This document shows positions 9,753 to 19,045 of a DNA stretch of 64,000 nucleotides, piece by piece. The stretch is taken from assembly GCF_004340945.1 (NCBI RefSeq), contig NZ_SLYD01000002.1, positions 611,557-675,556 of the forward strand. The letters are read 5' to 3'. Position numbers and translations under genes: made by a program. The DNA is from Sphingomonas sp. PP-F2F-A104-K0414. Its GTDB lineage: Bacteria > Pseudomonadota > Alphaproteobacteria > Sphingomonadales > Sphingomonadaceae. Within the stretch, counting starts at the first letter, position 1, and each line of letters starts with the position of its first letter. A model generated the notes under the pieces. It ran no database searches and was not told the DNA's origin. It saw only the letters and a program-made list of their open reading frames with translations.

Positions 9753-10217
9753 ATGAGTGACAAGGTTCAGACCCCCGTTCCCGGCAATTCGGCAAGCAAG
9801 GGCGCACCGGACGGCGTCTCGGACGCTCCCCGCGGCAAGGATGGCGCAGACGTCCATGGCCGCAGCGAAGGCGGCGAAAGCGGCGGCGGGTCCTACCCCA
9901 ACCCGCACGCCGGCAAGACCGAGACGAACACCGGTTTCATGGCGCATGGCGGCCAGACCGACATCGCCTATCACGGCGGCGGCCACGCTGGAGAAGACGG
10001 CGGCAGCGCGCCGAACGGCGTTGCAGGCTCGGGCGGCGGTGATGGTACGACGATCGCTGCCGACCCGGATGCCGACCGCGAACCCCATCCGATCGCTACC
10101 GAAGGTCGCATGGTCGAGGTGGTCGAGACGTCGGGCATCGCCGAAGCCGAGGCCAGCGGCAAGATCGGCACCGATGCCCGGTACGAGGACGAGCAGAAGC
10201 AGCCCGGCGCCGGCTGA
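9753..10217 (+). CDS. Gly-rich hydrophilic protein of unknown function
   Basis: A 154-residue protein starting MSDKVQTPVPG, after a GGACG-type ribosome site. It is hydrophilic, low in aromatic residues and very rich in Gly, Ala, Asp and His (GGESGGGSYPNPHAGK, HGGGHAGEDGG), consistent with an intrinsically disordered protein. It has no signal peptide or membrane segment. It sits just upstream of a YciF-like protein on the same strand, so a role in stress or desiccation tolerance is a reasonable guess. I do not recognise a named family. Confidence 0.7.
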   Translation: MSDKVQTPVPGNSASKGAPDGVSDAPRGKDGADVHGRSEGGESGGGSYPNPHAGKTETNTGFMAHGGQTDIAYHGGGHAGEDGGSAPNGVAGSGGGDGTTIAADPDADREPHPIATEGRMVEVVETSGIAEAEASGKIGTDARYEDEQKQPGAG

Positions 10218-10301
10218 GGCCACCGCGCTTCGATGAGCATTTCCCGCAATTCAAAACCAGCCGCCGCGCATGCCGCCCGGCGGCAGTCCAAGGACGATTC
10301 C

Positions 10302-10805
10302 ATGTCTGCACCCGAAGATCTCCAGGAAATCTACACCGACGAACTGAAGGACCTGTGGTCCGCCAACGACCAGATGAAGAAGGTCCTGAAGAAGATCACG
10401 TCGAAGGCGAGCGACGCTTCGCTGAAGGACATGCTGACCAAGTCGCAAGCGGATATCGAGAAGCATACCGATCTGCTGAAGGACCTGATCGCGTCGAACG
10501 ACAAGAAGGTCTCGAAGGAGCATTGTAAGGGCATGGAAGGCCTTGTCGCTGAAGCCACCAAGCATATGCTTGAGGAAGGTCCGGAGAAGGGTCCGCTGCT
10601 CGATGTGATGATCATCGCGCAGTATCAGCGGATGACGCATTACGGGATAGCCGGGTTCGGCACGGCTACGGCTTACGCCAAGGCACTGGGCCTCAAGGAC
10701 GACCACAAGAAACTCAGTGCTGCCACCAAGGACATCTATGGTGGCGACGAATATATGACCAAGCTCGCCGAGACGACCGTCAACATCGACGCCGAAGACG
10801 AATAA
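10302..10805 (+). CDS. YciF/DUF892 ferritin-like stress protein
   Basis: A 167-residue four-helix protein of the DUF892 family, which has a ferritin-like fold with a di-iron-type site. The N-terminus EDLQEIYTDELKDLWSANDQM, the Glu/His of the middle helices (EKHTDLL, EEGPEKGP) and QYQRMTHYGIAGFGTATAYA are typical. The start at 10302 has AAGGACGA upstream and gives the usual YciF length (about 166); an upstream ATG at 10233 would add 23 residues without a ribosome site. E. coli YciF is a stress protein; its biochemical role is not established. Confidence 0.85.
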   Translation: MSAPEDLQEIYTDELKDLWSANDQMKKVLKKITSKASDASLKDMLTKSQADIEKHTDLLKDLIASNDKKVSKEHCKGMEGLVAEATKHMLEEGPEKGPLLDVMIIAQYQRMTHYGIAGFGTATAYAKALGLKDDHKKLSAATKDIYGGDEYMTKLAETTVNIDAEDE

Positions 10806-10813
10806 GATCCTCC

Positions 10814-10838
10814 GCCCGCCGGCATGATCCCGGCGGGC
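10814..10838 (+). terminator. Hairpin after the DUF892 gene
   Basis: Perfect 9-bp GC stem (10814-10822 with 10830-10838), 7-base loop, 9 bases after the stop. No T run. Confidence 0.6.
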
Positions 10839-10859
10839 GATGACCGATCCACATAGACG

Positions 10860-11066
10860 ATGGAAGCGACGAGGATGACGACCTACCCATTGAGCGAACC
10901 AGCTACGATCCATGATGCGGAACCGTCCGATGACACGACATCAAAGGCGGTCGGACAGGGTACGCTGGAAGAGTGCATTGCTATCGTTGCCGACTATTCG
11001 ACAGATAGGCAAAGATCGGTTTTTATCCAAATGGATGATATCGACTTAAGATTTGATCCGAAATAA
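10860..11066 (+). CDS. Small acidic hypothetical protein
   Basis: A 68-residue open frame, or 63 if the ATG at 10875 is used; neither has a clear ribosome site at good spacing. The C-terminal half (GTLEECIAIVADYSTDRQRSVFIQMDDIDLRFDP) reads as a compact alpha/beta piece. The A+T content is higher at its 3' end than in its neighbours. Not recognised. Confidence 0.45.
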   Translation: MEATRMTTYPLSEPATIHDAEPSDDTTSKAVGQGTLEECIAIVADYSTDRQRSVFIQMDDIDLRFDPK

Positions 11067-11242
11067 ATAATAGACCTATTGCAGTTTATGAGGGATGAAA
11101 CACCAGGTCTTTCAAACATTGAAATTGCTGAGGTTAGAGACTCATGCCTTTCGCCGCAGCAGAGTGGCGCATACTAGGCGTGGTTAGAGTACCGACAAGC
11201 GGCATGGGAGGCGGATAGATCGACGATGGAAAGCCACGGCAT

Positions 11243-12271
11243 CTAGCGTTTCGTGAACAGTGCTTTGGGCAGAACGACGTGGACGCCCTTGTTGCGGTCG
11301 ACGAGTTCGGTGATCTCGACATCGCCCGCGACGCTGATCAGCATGTACGCATCGTCGCGCGTCATGCCTTTTTCCGCGACGAGGAAATCGATCATGTTGC
11401 GCAGTGCCTTGCGGGTCGCATGGCTGAGATCGTCGTCGAAGCCCATCGCGATATAGGCCTTGGGCGTCTCGGCGCGCGGATAGGTGATTGCCGCCTTCTT
11501 GTGCAGCACGAACTCGAACGTACCGGTCAACGAGGTTTCCAGTGCAGTGATATCGACCTCGCCATTGCCCTGTGCGGCATGGCCGTCGCCGACCTGGAAC
11601 AGCGCACCGGGGGCGTAGACGGGGAGGAACAAGGTCGTTCCGGCGACGAGCGCCTTGTCATCCATGTTGCCACCGTTGATCGTCGGCGGCGCGCTGTCGT
11701 AGCGGCCGAACGCCGGCGGTGGCGCGACCCCCATGCTGCCGAAGAACGGCGCCAGCGGCACTTCGACGCCGGGCGCGAACAGGCCGACCATGCGCTTGGT
11801 GTCGAGCGGGACGATCTTCATGCGCGCATAGGGAAAATCATCGGTCAGGAACCCCGCCCCGTACCGGAACGCATTATAGGCATAGGGTATCGCCAGATCG
11901 ACTTTCCGGATGCGCACTTCCAGCATGTCGCCGGGTTCCGCGCCCGCGATCGCGATCGGTCCGGTCAGGATATGGCCGCCGGGGCCGCGTGCGCTGGCCG
12001 GGACGCCGTCATAGACGGCACGCAGCGCCGGTTCGATCTGCGCGGGCGCGACGCCGGCCTTTTCCAGACCTGCCGGACTGTTGGTCAGCAACGTATGGAT
12101 CACCACCGTGTCGCCCGACCGGATCGTCAGCACAGGCTTGTCGGTCGCATCGTAATGCCCCCAGGCGACCGTCTGCGGAGTCGCCTTCAGTTCGTAGGTC
12201 GCAGCGCCCGCCGGCGCCGCCGTAGCGACTAAAGCAACCAAGGCAGTATGGATCAGGTGGCGCATCGTCAT
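11243..12271 (-). CDS. Exported acetamidase/formamidase family protein
   Basis: A 342-residue protein of the FmdA/AmdA family (PF03069), whose members hydrolyse formamide or short amides. A signal peptide (MTMRHLIHTALVALVATAAPAGAA) predicts periplasmic location. Typical elements are the beta-rich ARGPGGHILTGPIAIAGAEPGDMLEV, the metal-site-like VGDGHAAQGNGEV (Asp/His/Gln cluster) and the C-terminal VAGDVEITELVDRNKGVHVVLPK. No operon partner is adjacent. The substrate is not predictable. Confidence 0.85.
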   Translation of the reverse strand: MTMRHLIHTALVALVATAAPAGAATYELKATPQTVAWGHYDATDKPVLTIRSGDTVVIHTLLTNSPAGLEKAGVAPAQIEPALRAVYDGVPASARGPGGHILTGPIAIAGAEPGDMLEVRIRKVDLAIPYAYNAFRYGAGFLTDDFPYARMKIVPLDTKRMVGLFAPGVEVPLAPFFGSMGVAPPPAFGRYDSAPPTINGGNMDDKALVAGTTLFLPVYAPGALFQVGDGHAAQGNGEVDITALETSLTGTFEFVLHKKAAITYPRAETPKAYIAMGFDDDLSHATRKALRNMIDFLVAEKGMTRDDAYMLISVAGDVEITELVDRNKGVHVVLPKALFTKR

Positions 12272-12594
12272 CCTTTCAATAAGCCAAAGCGCAGTTGCGG
12301 GCGCGCATCTCGCCCGCCAACGTCATTGACGCGGGCTGCACCGCCGATGCGATGCTCGACGCAATTCCAGCCGCAGCAATCCGCGCAGGCCCTAAGCCCA
12401 TGCCCCTAGCTAGTAGCAATGCGTCCTCTGGTGAGGCTGCAACGCAAGATCGACGACGCATGATGGACGCTCCCAGTGCTAGTGGGCGATCTTCGCTAGC
12501 ACCGCGAGCAAGGACAAGAGGCTAATGCGTGCAGCGTCCACGCGGGCCATTTTCACCGAAGGTGACCCGTCGCGATAGATCGGAAAATACTCTT
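12272..12594. other. Gene-free stretch
   Basis: About 320 bases upstream of the amidase gene. Open frames here lack codon bias and ribosome sites. It should hold the amidase promoter. Confidence 0.5.
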
Positions 12595-12804
12595 TCAGTC
12601 GCGCGGAGCACGGGCGATCACGCCCTGAGCGACACGAAGACGGGCCTTCCATATCTTAACCGACGGATGCCCGGACGCCAGGCCGGCAAGCCGCCCTTCA
12701 ATCTGAGCGACCTCTCGCTTGGCTGCATCAAGTTCGGTGGCTGTTGGTGCAGGCTGGATATTAGCCCGCGCATGCGCACCGGTGCGCCCCTTGCTCTTAG
12801 TCAT
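12595..12804 (-). CDS. Possible small helical protein
   Basis: A 69-residue open frame. The middle (TATELDAAKREVAQIEGRLAGLASGHPSV) has heptad-like helix composition and the flanks are basic. No Shine-Dalgarno is visible before the ATG at 12804 and I recognise no family, so it is a weak call. Confidence 0.35.
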   Translation of the reverse strand: MTKSKGRTGAHARANIQPAPTATELDAAKREVAQIEGRLAGLASGHPSVKIWKARLRVAQGVIARAPRD

Positions 12805-12965
12805 GGACGAGGCGATGGTCTGAGATGCTGGCCGTCGTCAATGAGGGAATAGTATCGGCGCGGCCGCGGCTGGCGACACGAGGCGCCGCTTTCCGACATT
12901 CACCCTCGCTTCCCCGCCTTTCACTTCAGCCGTTCATGCAACGCTGTCCAACGCACCCAAGGGGC

Positions 12966-15188
12966 TTAAGCCTGCGTTGGCAGCCGGCCTGTCAACGGCA
13001 TACTTCTCAGACGTTTCCCGGTCGCTGAAGCGAGAGCGTTCGCCAGTGCGGCCGCGGTCGGCCCCTGGGCGCACTCACCGGTACCGAGGAACGGCGTGCC
13101 CGGCCGATCGACAACCTCGACGGTCACGCTGCGTGGTACATCGGCAAACCGGAGTATCGGATAGGTGCTCCAGTCATAGTCGGTCCGGCGCGTACCGTCA
13201 TGCCCCGCCGCTTCGAACGCGGTCCAACTCAGCGACTGGACGATCCCGCCCTCGACCTGATTGCGGATACCGTCCGGGTTGACGGCCTCGCCGCTGTCCA
13301 CGGCAGCGACGGCGCGGTGGACGATAAGCCGACCCTCGTCGGGGATATGCTCGACGTCCAGCGCGACTGCGCAATAGGCCCCGTGGTTCTTGTAGCGCGC
13401 AAAGGCAAAGCCTCGTCCGCGATTGGGTGTAGCGCGGTATCGCGCCCAGCCAAACCGCGCTGCGGCTCGTCGGATCACGGCGGTCGCCCGCGGATCGTCC
13501 AGATGGGCCAGCCGGAACGCAACCGGATCGCGTCCCGCCGCCGTCGCGAGCTCGTCCATGAAGCTTTCGAGTGCGAAAATGTTCAGGTGTGCGCCAAGAC
13601 CCCGCAGCGCCGAGACTCGCACCGGCATGTCGGGCAGGAAATGACTGACGATGGTCTGGTTGGGAAAGCGATAAAGTGGAATGGCGTTGCGGTCGCCGCC
13701 GCCATTGGGCTGCGGGATGGGTTTCGGCGGTGTCGGTTTGAACGGCGGTATGATTTCGGCGCCGGCGAGAAGGTCGCCCGCTGCGACCGGGCGCGTGCTG
13801 TGCGTATTGCTCCACACCTGATGTCGCCAATCGACGATCCGTCCCGACGCATCGAGCGTTGCGTCGACCTGCGCGAGCATCGCCGGCCCAAGCGGTTCCC
13901 AACCATGCTCCTGCTCGCGGCTCCACTGCAGCCGGACGGGCACGCCGGGCATAGCGCGAGCGATCAGTGCTGCGTCCCCGGCGACATCATCCGCACCGTT
14001 ATGCCCGTAGCACCCTGCCCCCTCGCGGTGGACGCACCGGACGCGGTCGGCGGGGATCGCGAGCAGTTCGGCGATCGCCTGCCGCAGCGGCTCGACGCCT
14101 TGGCTGTGCGTCCACACCGTCAGTCGATCCTCGGCAAACAGCGCTACCGCACAGGACGGCCCGATCGCGCCATGCATCAGATAGGGCCTGTCATAGCGCG
14201 CAGACAGTCGCTGGACGCCGCGCGCGCCGGGATCGTCGCGGCGGTTGTCGATCACCTGGCTTTCCCGCCGCATCGTCAGCAACCCGGCTGGCATAGGCGG
14301 CAGCGTCGGTACTGCCGGGTCGCGTACCCAGCGGGCGCGACTGGCGATCCGCAGCGCCTGTTCTAGGGGCCATTCGCGCGGTCCGACGATCGCGGCGAAA
14401 CGCCCGGCCTGCACGACCCTGGCGACACCCGGCTGCCGGCGCAGCGCGGCGATGTCGGGCGTCAGTTGCGTGCCCGATGATGGTCCCCGCAGGACACGCG
14501 CATGCATCATGCCGGGCAGCCGCATGTCGTGCACATAGCTCGGCAAACCGGTCAGCTTCGCAGGCAGGTCGACGCGCGGTATCGCCCGTCCGATCAACCG
14601 CCGCGCCGCCCGGCGCTTGCGCGGTACGTCTGCGCGTGCGCGGACCGCCAGCGAGGTCGATGCAGCCAACTCCGCATAGGTTGCGCGCTTGCCCTGTCCG
14701 TCGAGCACGGCACCGTCGCGCGTGAAAAGCGATGTCACGGGCACGCTCCACTGCGTCGCGGCCGCTTCCGCCAGCAGCAGCCGGACATTGGCGGCGGCGT
14801 TGGCGATCGCGGTGCCGCTCTGTTCGAGCGTCTGACTGCCCGCGGTCACGCCCTCGTTCGGGGTCAGGCCGGTGTCCGCGGTGATGAGGTCGATCCGCTC
14901 GATCGCGACGTCGAGTTCGTCGGCGGCAAGCTGCGCCATCGCTGTCTTTACGCCGGTGCCGAGTTCGACCTTGCCCGTGAACACCGTCACGCGACCGTCC
15001 GGTGCGATCCGGATCCAGGCGTCGAGATCGGGGAACTTCGCCAATGTCCCCGGCAGGTCGGGCGCGATTGTCGGCGGTCCGCCGCTACCCTCGCCACCGC
15101 CGGTCTGCGCCAGCGCGGCAGCCGGCGCGAGCGAGAATGCCACCAGCAAGCCACCCAGCACGTCGCGACGTGACGCCTCCCCACTCAC
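12966..15188 (-). CDS. Molybdenum-cofactor subunit of an isoquinoline-oxidoreductase-type dehydrogenase
   Basis: Large subunit of the xanthine dehydrogenase superfamily, closest in layout to IorB-type periplasmic aldehyde/isoquinoline oxidoreductases. The start is GTG at 15188, overlapping the stop of the 2Fe-2S gene as GTGA, giving 740 residues. The N-terminus has a Tat signal (SRRDVLGGLLVAFSLAP). Mo-subunit features include GKVELGTGVKTAMAQLAADEL, TAGSQTLEQSG and, near the end, EGGIVQSLSWTAFEA followed by GTGECAQGPTAAALANAL, where the conserved Glu of the molybdopterin active site is expected. Electrons would pass to the 2Fe-2S subunit and then the cytochrome encoded upstream. Confidence 0.9.
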   Translation of the reverse strand: MSGEASRRDVLGGLLVAFSLAPAAALAQTGGGEGSGGPPTIAPDLPGTLAKFPDLDAWIRIAPDGRVTVFTGKVELGTGVKTAMAQLAADELDVAIERIDLITADTGLTPNEGVTAGSQTLEQSGTAIANAAANVRLLLAEAAATQWSVPVTSLFTRDGAVLDGQGKRATYAELAASTSLAVRARADVPRKRRAARRLIGRAIPRVDLPAKLTGLPSYVHDMRLPGMMHARVLRGPSSGTQLTPDIAALRRQPGVARVVQAGRFAAIVGPREWPLEQALRIASRARWVRDPAVPTLPPMPAGLLTMRRESQVIDNRRDDPGARGVQRLSARYDRPYLMHGAIGPSCAVALFAEDRLTVWTHSQGVEPLRQAIAELLAIPADRVRCVHREGAGCYGHNGADDVAGDAALIARAMPGVPVRLQWSREQEHGWEPLGPAMLAQVDATLDASGRIVDWRHQVWSNTHSTRPVAAGDLLAGAEIIPPFKPTPPKPIPQPNGGGDRNAIPLYRFPNQTIVSHFLPDMPVRVSALRGLGAHLNIFALESFMDELATAAGRDPVAFRLAHLDDPRATAVIRRAAARFGWARYRATPNRGRGFAFARYKNHGAYCAVALDVEHIPDEGRLIVHRAVAAVDSGEAVNPDGIRNQVEGGIVQSLSWTAFEAAGHDGTRRTDYDWSTYPILRFADVPRSVTVEVVDRPGTPFLGTGECAQGPTAAALANALASATGKRLRSMPLTGRLPTQA

Positions 15189-15676
15189 GTCACGGGTTCC
15201 GCGGCATCGACCACGCCGCCGCCGCGCATCACCGCTGCTCGTCGGACCGCGCGCAGGATCCGCATGTGCGTCCCACACCGACACAGCGAGGGTGCCATCG
15301 CCGTCCGCAGCTCATCCTCGGTCGGCGTCACCGTCGTGCGCAGCAGCGCTTCTGCACGCGCCATCATGCCGGGGATGCAATAGCCGCATTGCGCCGCCTG
15401 TTCGTGAAGAAAGGCGCACTGAACGTCACCTGGTTTTGCGGCCGTGCCCAGTCCCTCGACCGTTGTGACTTTTCGCGTCCCGATCGCGCCGACGGGAAGC
15501 AGGCATGAGAATACCGGCTTGTCATCGACCAGCACGGTGCACGCCCCACATTGCCCCAGCCCGCACCCGAACTTCGCGGCATGCAGCCCCAGATCGTCGC
15601 GCAGCACGTAGAGCAGCGGGGTCGCGGGATCGATATCGATGCGCGTCGTCGCGCCGTTGACGGTCAAGTCGATCAT
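15185..15676 (-). CDS. 2Fe-2S subunit of the molybdenum hydroxylase
   Basis: A 163-residue protein with the plant-type 2Fe-2S ligands C38, C43, C46 and C58, and the second all-helical cluster ligands C97, C100, C132 and C134. This is the standard small subunit of CoxS/IorA type. It starts at ATG 15676, which overlaps the cytochrome stop (ATGA), and its stop overlaps the GTG of the large subunit, so the three genes are tightly coupled. It lacks its own export signal and would be co-exported with the Tat-signal-bearing large subunit. Confidence 0.92.
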   Translation of the reverse strand: MIDLTVNGATTRIDIDPATPLLYVLRDDLGLHAAKFGCGLGQCGACTVLVDDKPVFSCLLPVGAIGTRKVTTVEGLGTAAKPGDVQCAFLHEQAAQCGYCIPGMMARAEALLRTTVTPTEDELRTAMAPSLCRCGTHMRILRAVRRAAVMRGGGVVDAAEPVT

Positions 15677-16962
15677 TCGCCCTCCTTGCGCGCCTTGGCG
15701 ACGTCTCTTTCCAAATCCGTCCACGCCGGTCCGGTGCCGTGGCGCATTTGCAGATACGCAACGATCTCGGACACTTGCCGGTCGTCGAGAGCGTCGGCGA
15801 ATGCCGGCATGTATGGCCCCCGCGGCGAGACTGGCGGAAGGAGACCCTTCAGGATTATCTGGATCGTGTCGCGCGGGTTGTCCTCGTGCAGCGGTGTGCC
15901 GAGCGGCAAGGCTGGACGCCCCGCAACCATCATCGCTGCGCCCGGCTCGTGGCATACCGCGCAGGCCCCTTCGTAGAGCCGCGCGCCGTCCGGATGACGC
16001 TGCGACGCCAAGGCGCGACGATCGGGCAGCGGCCGCGCGAACCGTGCAGCAGGCGCATCGCGCATCCGCCACGCATAATAGGTCGCGAGCGCGCGGACAT
16101 CGGCCGGCGCTGCACGGGCCAGATTATAGGTTACCGATCCCATCGGCCCCGCCGCAGCGGCATGCGCAGTACTTAGCCCGGTACGGAGATAGGCCTCGAG
16201 CCGCTCGACCGTCCATGCCCGTACCGCAGGCGAGTGCGCGTTGATCGGGGGCGCATACCAGCCACCCGACCACCCGCCGTCATACGCCTGCGCGCCGCGC
16301 TTCTCCTGCTGCAACAGGCCACGCGGACTGTGGCAGGCGGTGCAATGCGCCAGCGTTTCACCGATATAGCGCCCCCGGTTCCAGGCGGTCGATTGGCGGG
16401 GATAGGTCGTAATCGGCTCTTGTCGGAAGAACAGCAGCTTCCACCCGGCAAGCAATGGCCGAAATCCAAGCGGCGGAATCATCGTGTTGGCGGGTGGAAC
16501 CGACCGCACGGCCGGTCGGGTCATCAGGAATGCGTACAGGGCGCTAAGGTCGCCGTCCGTCACATTCGCATAATGGGTGTAGGGAAAGGCCGGGTACAGA
16601 TGGCTGCCGTCACGCCCGACGCCCTCACGCATCGCGCGTCGGAACGCTGCCGATGACCAGGCGCCAATCCCGGTCGCGGGATCGGGTGTGATGTTACTGC
16701 CGTAGATCGTTCCGAACGGCGTCTTGACCGGATACCCGCCTGCATAGGGACGCCCGCCCGCCGACTGGTGGCAACTGACGCAATTGCCCAATCGCGCAAC
16801 ATTGGCGCCCTGCGCAACGAGCGCCGGCTCAAATACACGAGGATCGGGCCGCATCACGGTCGCGATCGCTGGCCGGTACGCGATGATCGCGAAGACCACG
16901 ACGCAGACACACAACGCCGCGACGGCCGAGATGACTCTGCGCGTGATCCCGGACCGGGTCAT
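15673..16962 (-). CDS. Membrane-anchored tri-heme cytochrome c
   Basis: A 429-residue protein with an N-terminal membrane anchor (about 10-30) and three heme c motifs: CVSCH at 61, CTACH at 207 and CAVCH at 334. This three-domain layout matches cytochrome subunits of periplasmic alcohol and aldehyde dehydrogenases that feed electrons to quinol oxidase. The start at 16962 is chosen because the frame upstream is a basic low-complexity extension. It is the first gene of a coupled operon with the 2Fe-2S and Mo subunits, and is the likely electron acceptor for them. Confidence 0.9.
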   Translation of the reverse strand: MTRSGITRRVISAVAALCVCVVVFAIIAYRPAIATVMRPDPRVFEPALVAQGANVARLGNCVSCHQSAGGRPYAGGYPVKTPFGTIYGSNITPDPATGIGAWSSAAFRRAMREGVGRDGSHLYPAFPYTHYANVTDGDLSALYAFLMTRPAVRSVPPANTMIPPLGFRPLLAGWKLLFFRQEPITTYPRQSTAWNRGRYIGETLAHCTACHSPRGLLQQEKRGAQAYDGGWSGGWYAPPINAHSPAVRAWTVERLEAYLRTGLSTAHAAAAGPMGSVTYNLARAAPADVRALATYYAWRMRDAPAARFARPLPDRRALASQRHPDGARLYEGACAVCHEPGAAMMVAGRPALPLGTPLHEDNPRDTIQIILKGLLPPVSPRGPYMPAFADALDDRQVSEIVAYLQMRHGTGPAWTDLERDVAKARKEGE

Positions 16963-16981
16963 CCTGGTGTATGTCCGGCGA

Positions 16982-17311
16982 TCAGCGTTCGCCCTCGCCT
17001 TCGCCGCTCTCGTTTTCGCCGCCCTCAGATTCGCCTTCGCCGCGCTGACCGGCATGGTGTTGTGCGGCACGCGCGCGACGGGGATTGCGGACGACATGGC
17101 GCGATTTGGTCGAGCGCACGACGTGGCGACCCTCGCCTTCGCCCTCTCCCTCGCCGCGCTCGTTCTCGCCGCCTTCACCGACCTGATCGACCGACGGCGC
17201 CAGGGGTTTGGCTGCTGCTTCGGACAGGATCGCCTGGCCCGACTGCGCGACGACAAAGGCACCGACGCCCATCCACAATTTCGTACGGATACCTAATTCC
17301 TTACTTGCCAA
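16982..17311 (-). CDS. Glu/Gly-rich small protein upstream of the cytochrome
   Basis: An open frame of 109 residues beginning at TTG 17311, or 96 from ATG 17272. The N-terminal part has a hydrophobic stretch (WMGVGAFVVAQSGQAIL) that could be a signal or membrane segment. The C-terminal half alternates Gly-Glu runs (GEGEGEGE) with basic His/Arg pieces. The start is uncertain because no ribosome site is evident. It lies 19 bases before the cytochrome gene on the same strand and probably shares its transcript. The opposite strand also reads open, so the coding direction is inferred from position. Confidence 0.5.
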   Translation of the reverse strand: MASKELGIRTKLWMGVGAFVVAQSGQAILSEAAAKPLAPSVDQVGEGGENERGEGEGEGEGRHVVRSTKSRHVVRNPRRARAAQHHAGQRGEGESEGGENESGEGEGER

Positions 17312-17381
17312 CGCGTTGGCCGCATGGGCTTGGACTGATAGGGGACCCGCCCGACGTCATGCCGATGCCACGAGAACCCTA

Positions 17382-18044
17382 ATGTTGATCATGATTGCCA
17401 ACGTTCTGGACGCCGACAATCTCCGGTCGTTGCGAGATAATCTCGGCAAGACGCGCTATGTCGATGGGCGCCGGACTGCCGGTCGCGAAGCCCGCCCGGT
17501 CAAGCGCAACGAGCAAGTCGACCGTGCCGACCCGTTGCTGGCCGACATGCAGGACTTGGTGGTTGATCGGTTGCTCGCGAACCCGTTGTTCCGGATGGCG
17601 ACACGACCGCACGTGGTTCGCCCTCCCTTATTCAGCCGCTACGAACCCGGCATGGCGTATGGCAGCCATGTCGATGACGCGATCATGGGTGGCATGCGGA
17701 CCGACGTTTCAGTCACGATCTTCCTGTCCGACCCCGATACGTACGAAGGCGGCGAACTGGTGATCGAGTCTGCGGCGGGCGAACAGGATGTGAAACTGGC
17801 GGCGGGCGATGCGGTCGTCTATCCAACGAACGCGCTTCACCGCGTCGCCCCGGTGATATCCGGCGAAAGACTGGCCGCCGTCACCTGGGTACGCAGCCTG
17901 ATCCGCGATGCGGATGCGCGCGAACTGTTGTTCGATCTGGAAACGGCGCGGCACGCGTTGTTTGATCGCCTCGGTAAAACGCCCGAGCTGGATCTGTTGG
18001 CGAAAACCCAGTCCAACCTGCTCAGGCGTTGGGCCGAAGATTGA
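17382..18044 (+). CDS. piuC: PiuC-type Fe(II)/2-oxoglutarate dioxygenase
   Basis: A 220-residue PKHD-type hydroxylase, the usual length of PiuC/YbiX. Iron ligands are H96 and D98 in GSHVDDA and H153 in NALHRVAPV; R163 in GERLAAVTW is the 2-oxoglutarate arginine. The start at 17382 gives the conserved beginning MLIMIANVLD; the longer open frame upstream is not conserved-looking. Family members are linked to iron and siderophore-receptor systems, but the physiological substrate is unknown. It is transcribed divergently from the cytochrome operon. Confidence 0.88.
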   Translation: MLIMIANVLDADNLRSLRDNLGKTRYVDGRRTAGREARPVKRNEQVDRADPLLADMQDLVVDRLLANPLFRMATRPHVVRPPLFSRYEPGMAYGSHVDDAIMGGMRTDVSVTIFLSDPDTYEGGELVIESAAGEQDVKLAAGDAVVYPTNALHRVAPVISGERLAAVTWVRSLIRDADARELLFDLETARHALFDRLGKTPELDLLAKTQSNLLRRWAED

Positions 18045-18069
18045 GACTGACTTTTCTCGGTCTCGAGGA

Positions 18070-18921
18070 TCAAACCGGGCCGTCACCCATGCGCTCGCCG
18101 AGCCGCACAGGCCGCGCCGGCACCCAGCTTTCATCAAAGGCGATCTTGCCCTGCTGAAATAGCATCACGATGGTCGAGCCAAGCAGGAAGCGCCCCATTT
18201 CCTCGCCCTGTTCGAGGGCAATCTCCTGATCGGCATAGCGCCATTCCGTCGGCGTGCCGGTACGCCTGGCATTGACGATGCCGTGCCATACGGTCGCCAT
18301 GCTGCCGACGATGGTGGCGCCGACCAGCACCATGACGAATGTGCCATGCTCCGGACTCTCGAATACGCACACGAGGCGCTCATTTCGCGCGAACAGGTTG
18401 GGCACACCTTGCGCCGTGACGGGGTTCACCGAAAACAGACTGCCTGGAATGTAGCGCATACGGGTCAATCGGCCGGCGCACGGCATGTGGAGACGGTGAT
18501 AGTCACGCGGCGACAGATAAAGGTTCGCGAAGCTGCCATGACGGAACGCCGCTGCTAACACGGCGTCGCCGCCGATCAGTTCGGTCGTGGTGAACCGATG
18601 TCCCTTGGCCTGCACGATGTGATGATCGTCGATCGCACCGACCTGGCTGATCGCGCCGTCTACCGGGCAGACGAAGTCAGCATGGGCCAGCGGCCGAATG
18701 CCCTTCCTCAAAGGCCGCGAGAAGAAGTCGTTGAAGCTTGCGTAGCTGGCAATGTCGGGGTTTTCGGCCTCGCTCATATCGACCCCGTATCTGTCGACGA
18801 ACCAGCGGATCAGCCGGGTCGTCATAGCACCGCCCCGCGCGCGGGCGATCCTACCGGCCAGAAGGGTCAGGCGCTGCTTTGGCAGGGCATATTGCAGCAG
18901 GACGGTAAAGCGATCGGACAT
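18070..18921 (-). CDS. psd: Phosphatidylserine decarboxylase
   Basis: A 283-residue enzyme converting phosphatidylserine to phosphatidylethanolamine at the inner membrane. The self-cleavage motif LGST occurs near the C-terminus (Ser about 249), giving the pyruvoyl alpha chain. Other typical pieces are FNDFFSR, VCPVDGAISQ, FANLYLSPRDYHRLHMP, and a GSLFSVNP loop. The start at 18921 (MSDRFTVLLQY) is preferred over an upstream ATG at 18987. Convergent with the dioxygenase gene, separated by 25 bases. Confidence 0.93.
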   Translation of the reverse strand: MSDRFTVLLQYALPKQRLTLLAGRIARARGGAMTTRLIRWFVDRYGVDMSEAENPDIASYASFNDFFSRPLRKGIRPLAHADFVCPVDGAISQVGAIDDHHIVQAKGHRFTTTELIGGDAVLAAAFRHGSFANLYLSPRDYHRLHMPCAGRLTRMRYIPGSLFSVNPVTAQGVPNLFARNERLVCVFESPEHGTFVMVLVGATIVGSMATVWHGIVNARRTGTPTEWRYADQEIALEQGEEMGRFLLGSTIVMLFQQGKIAFDESWVPARPVRLGERMGDGPV

Positions 18922-19045
18922 CTTGAACCCTCGAGTATCGGCCGGCGGAGGTAACGGTCGATGTCCGCTAAGTGAGCGTCTCATCAAGCATATTCTCGAA
19001 AGCCCCCAGCCAGCGCGCCCTCGAATATGAACGGGAAATCCTCAT

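Noticed and set aside
11279..12232. Plus-strand open frame of 317 codons
   Set aside because: Shadow of the formamidase-like gene.
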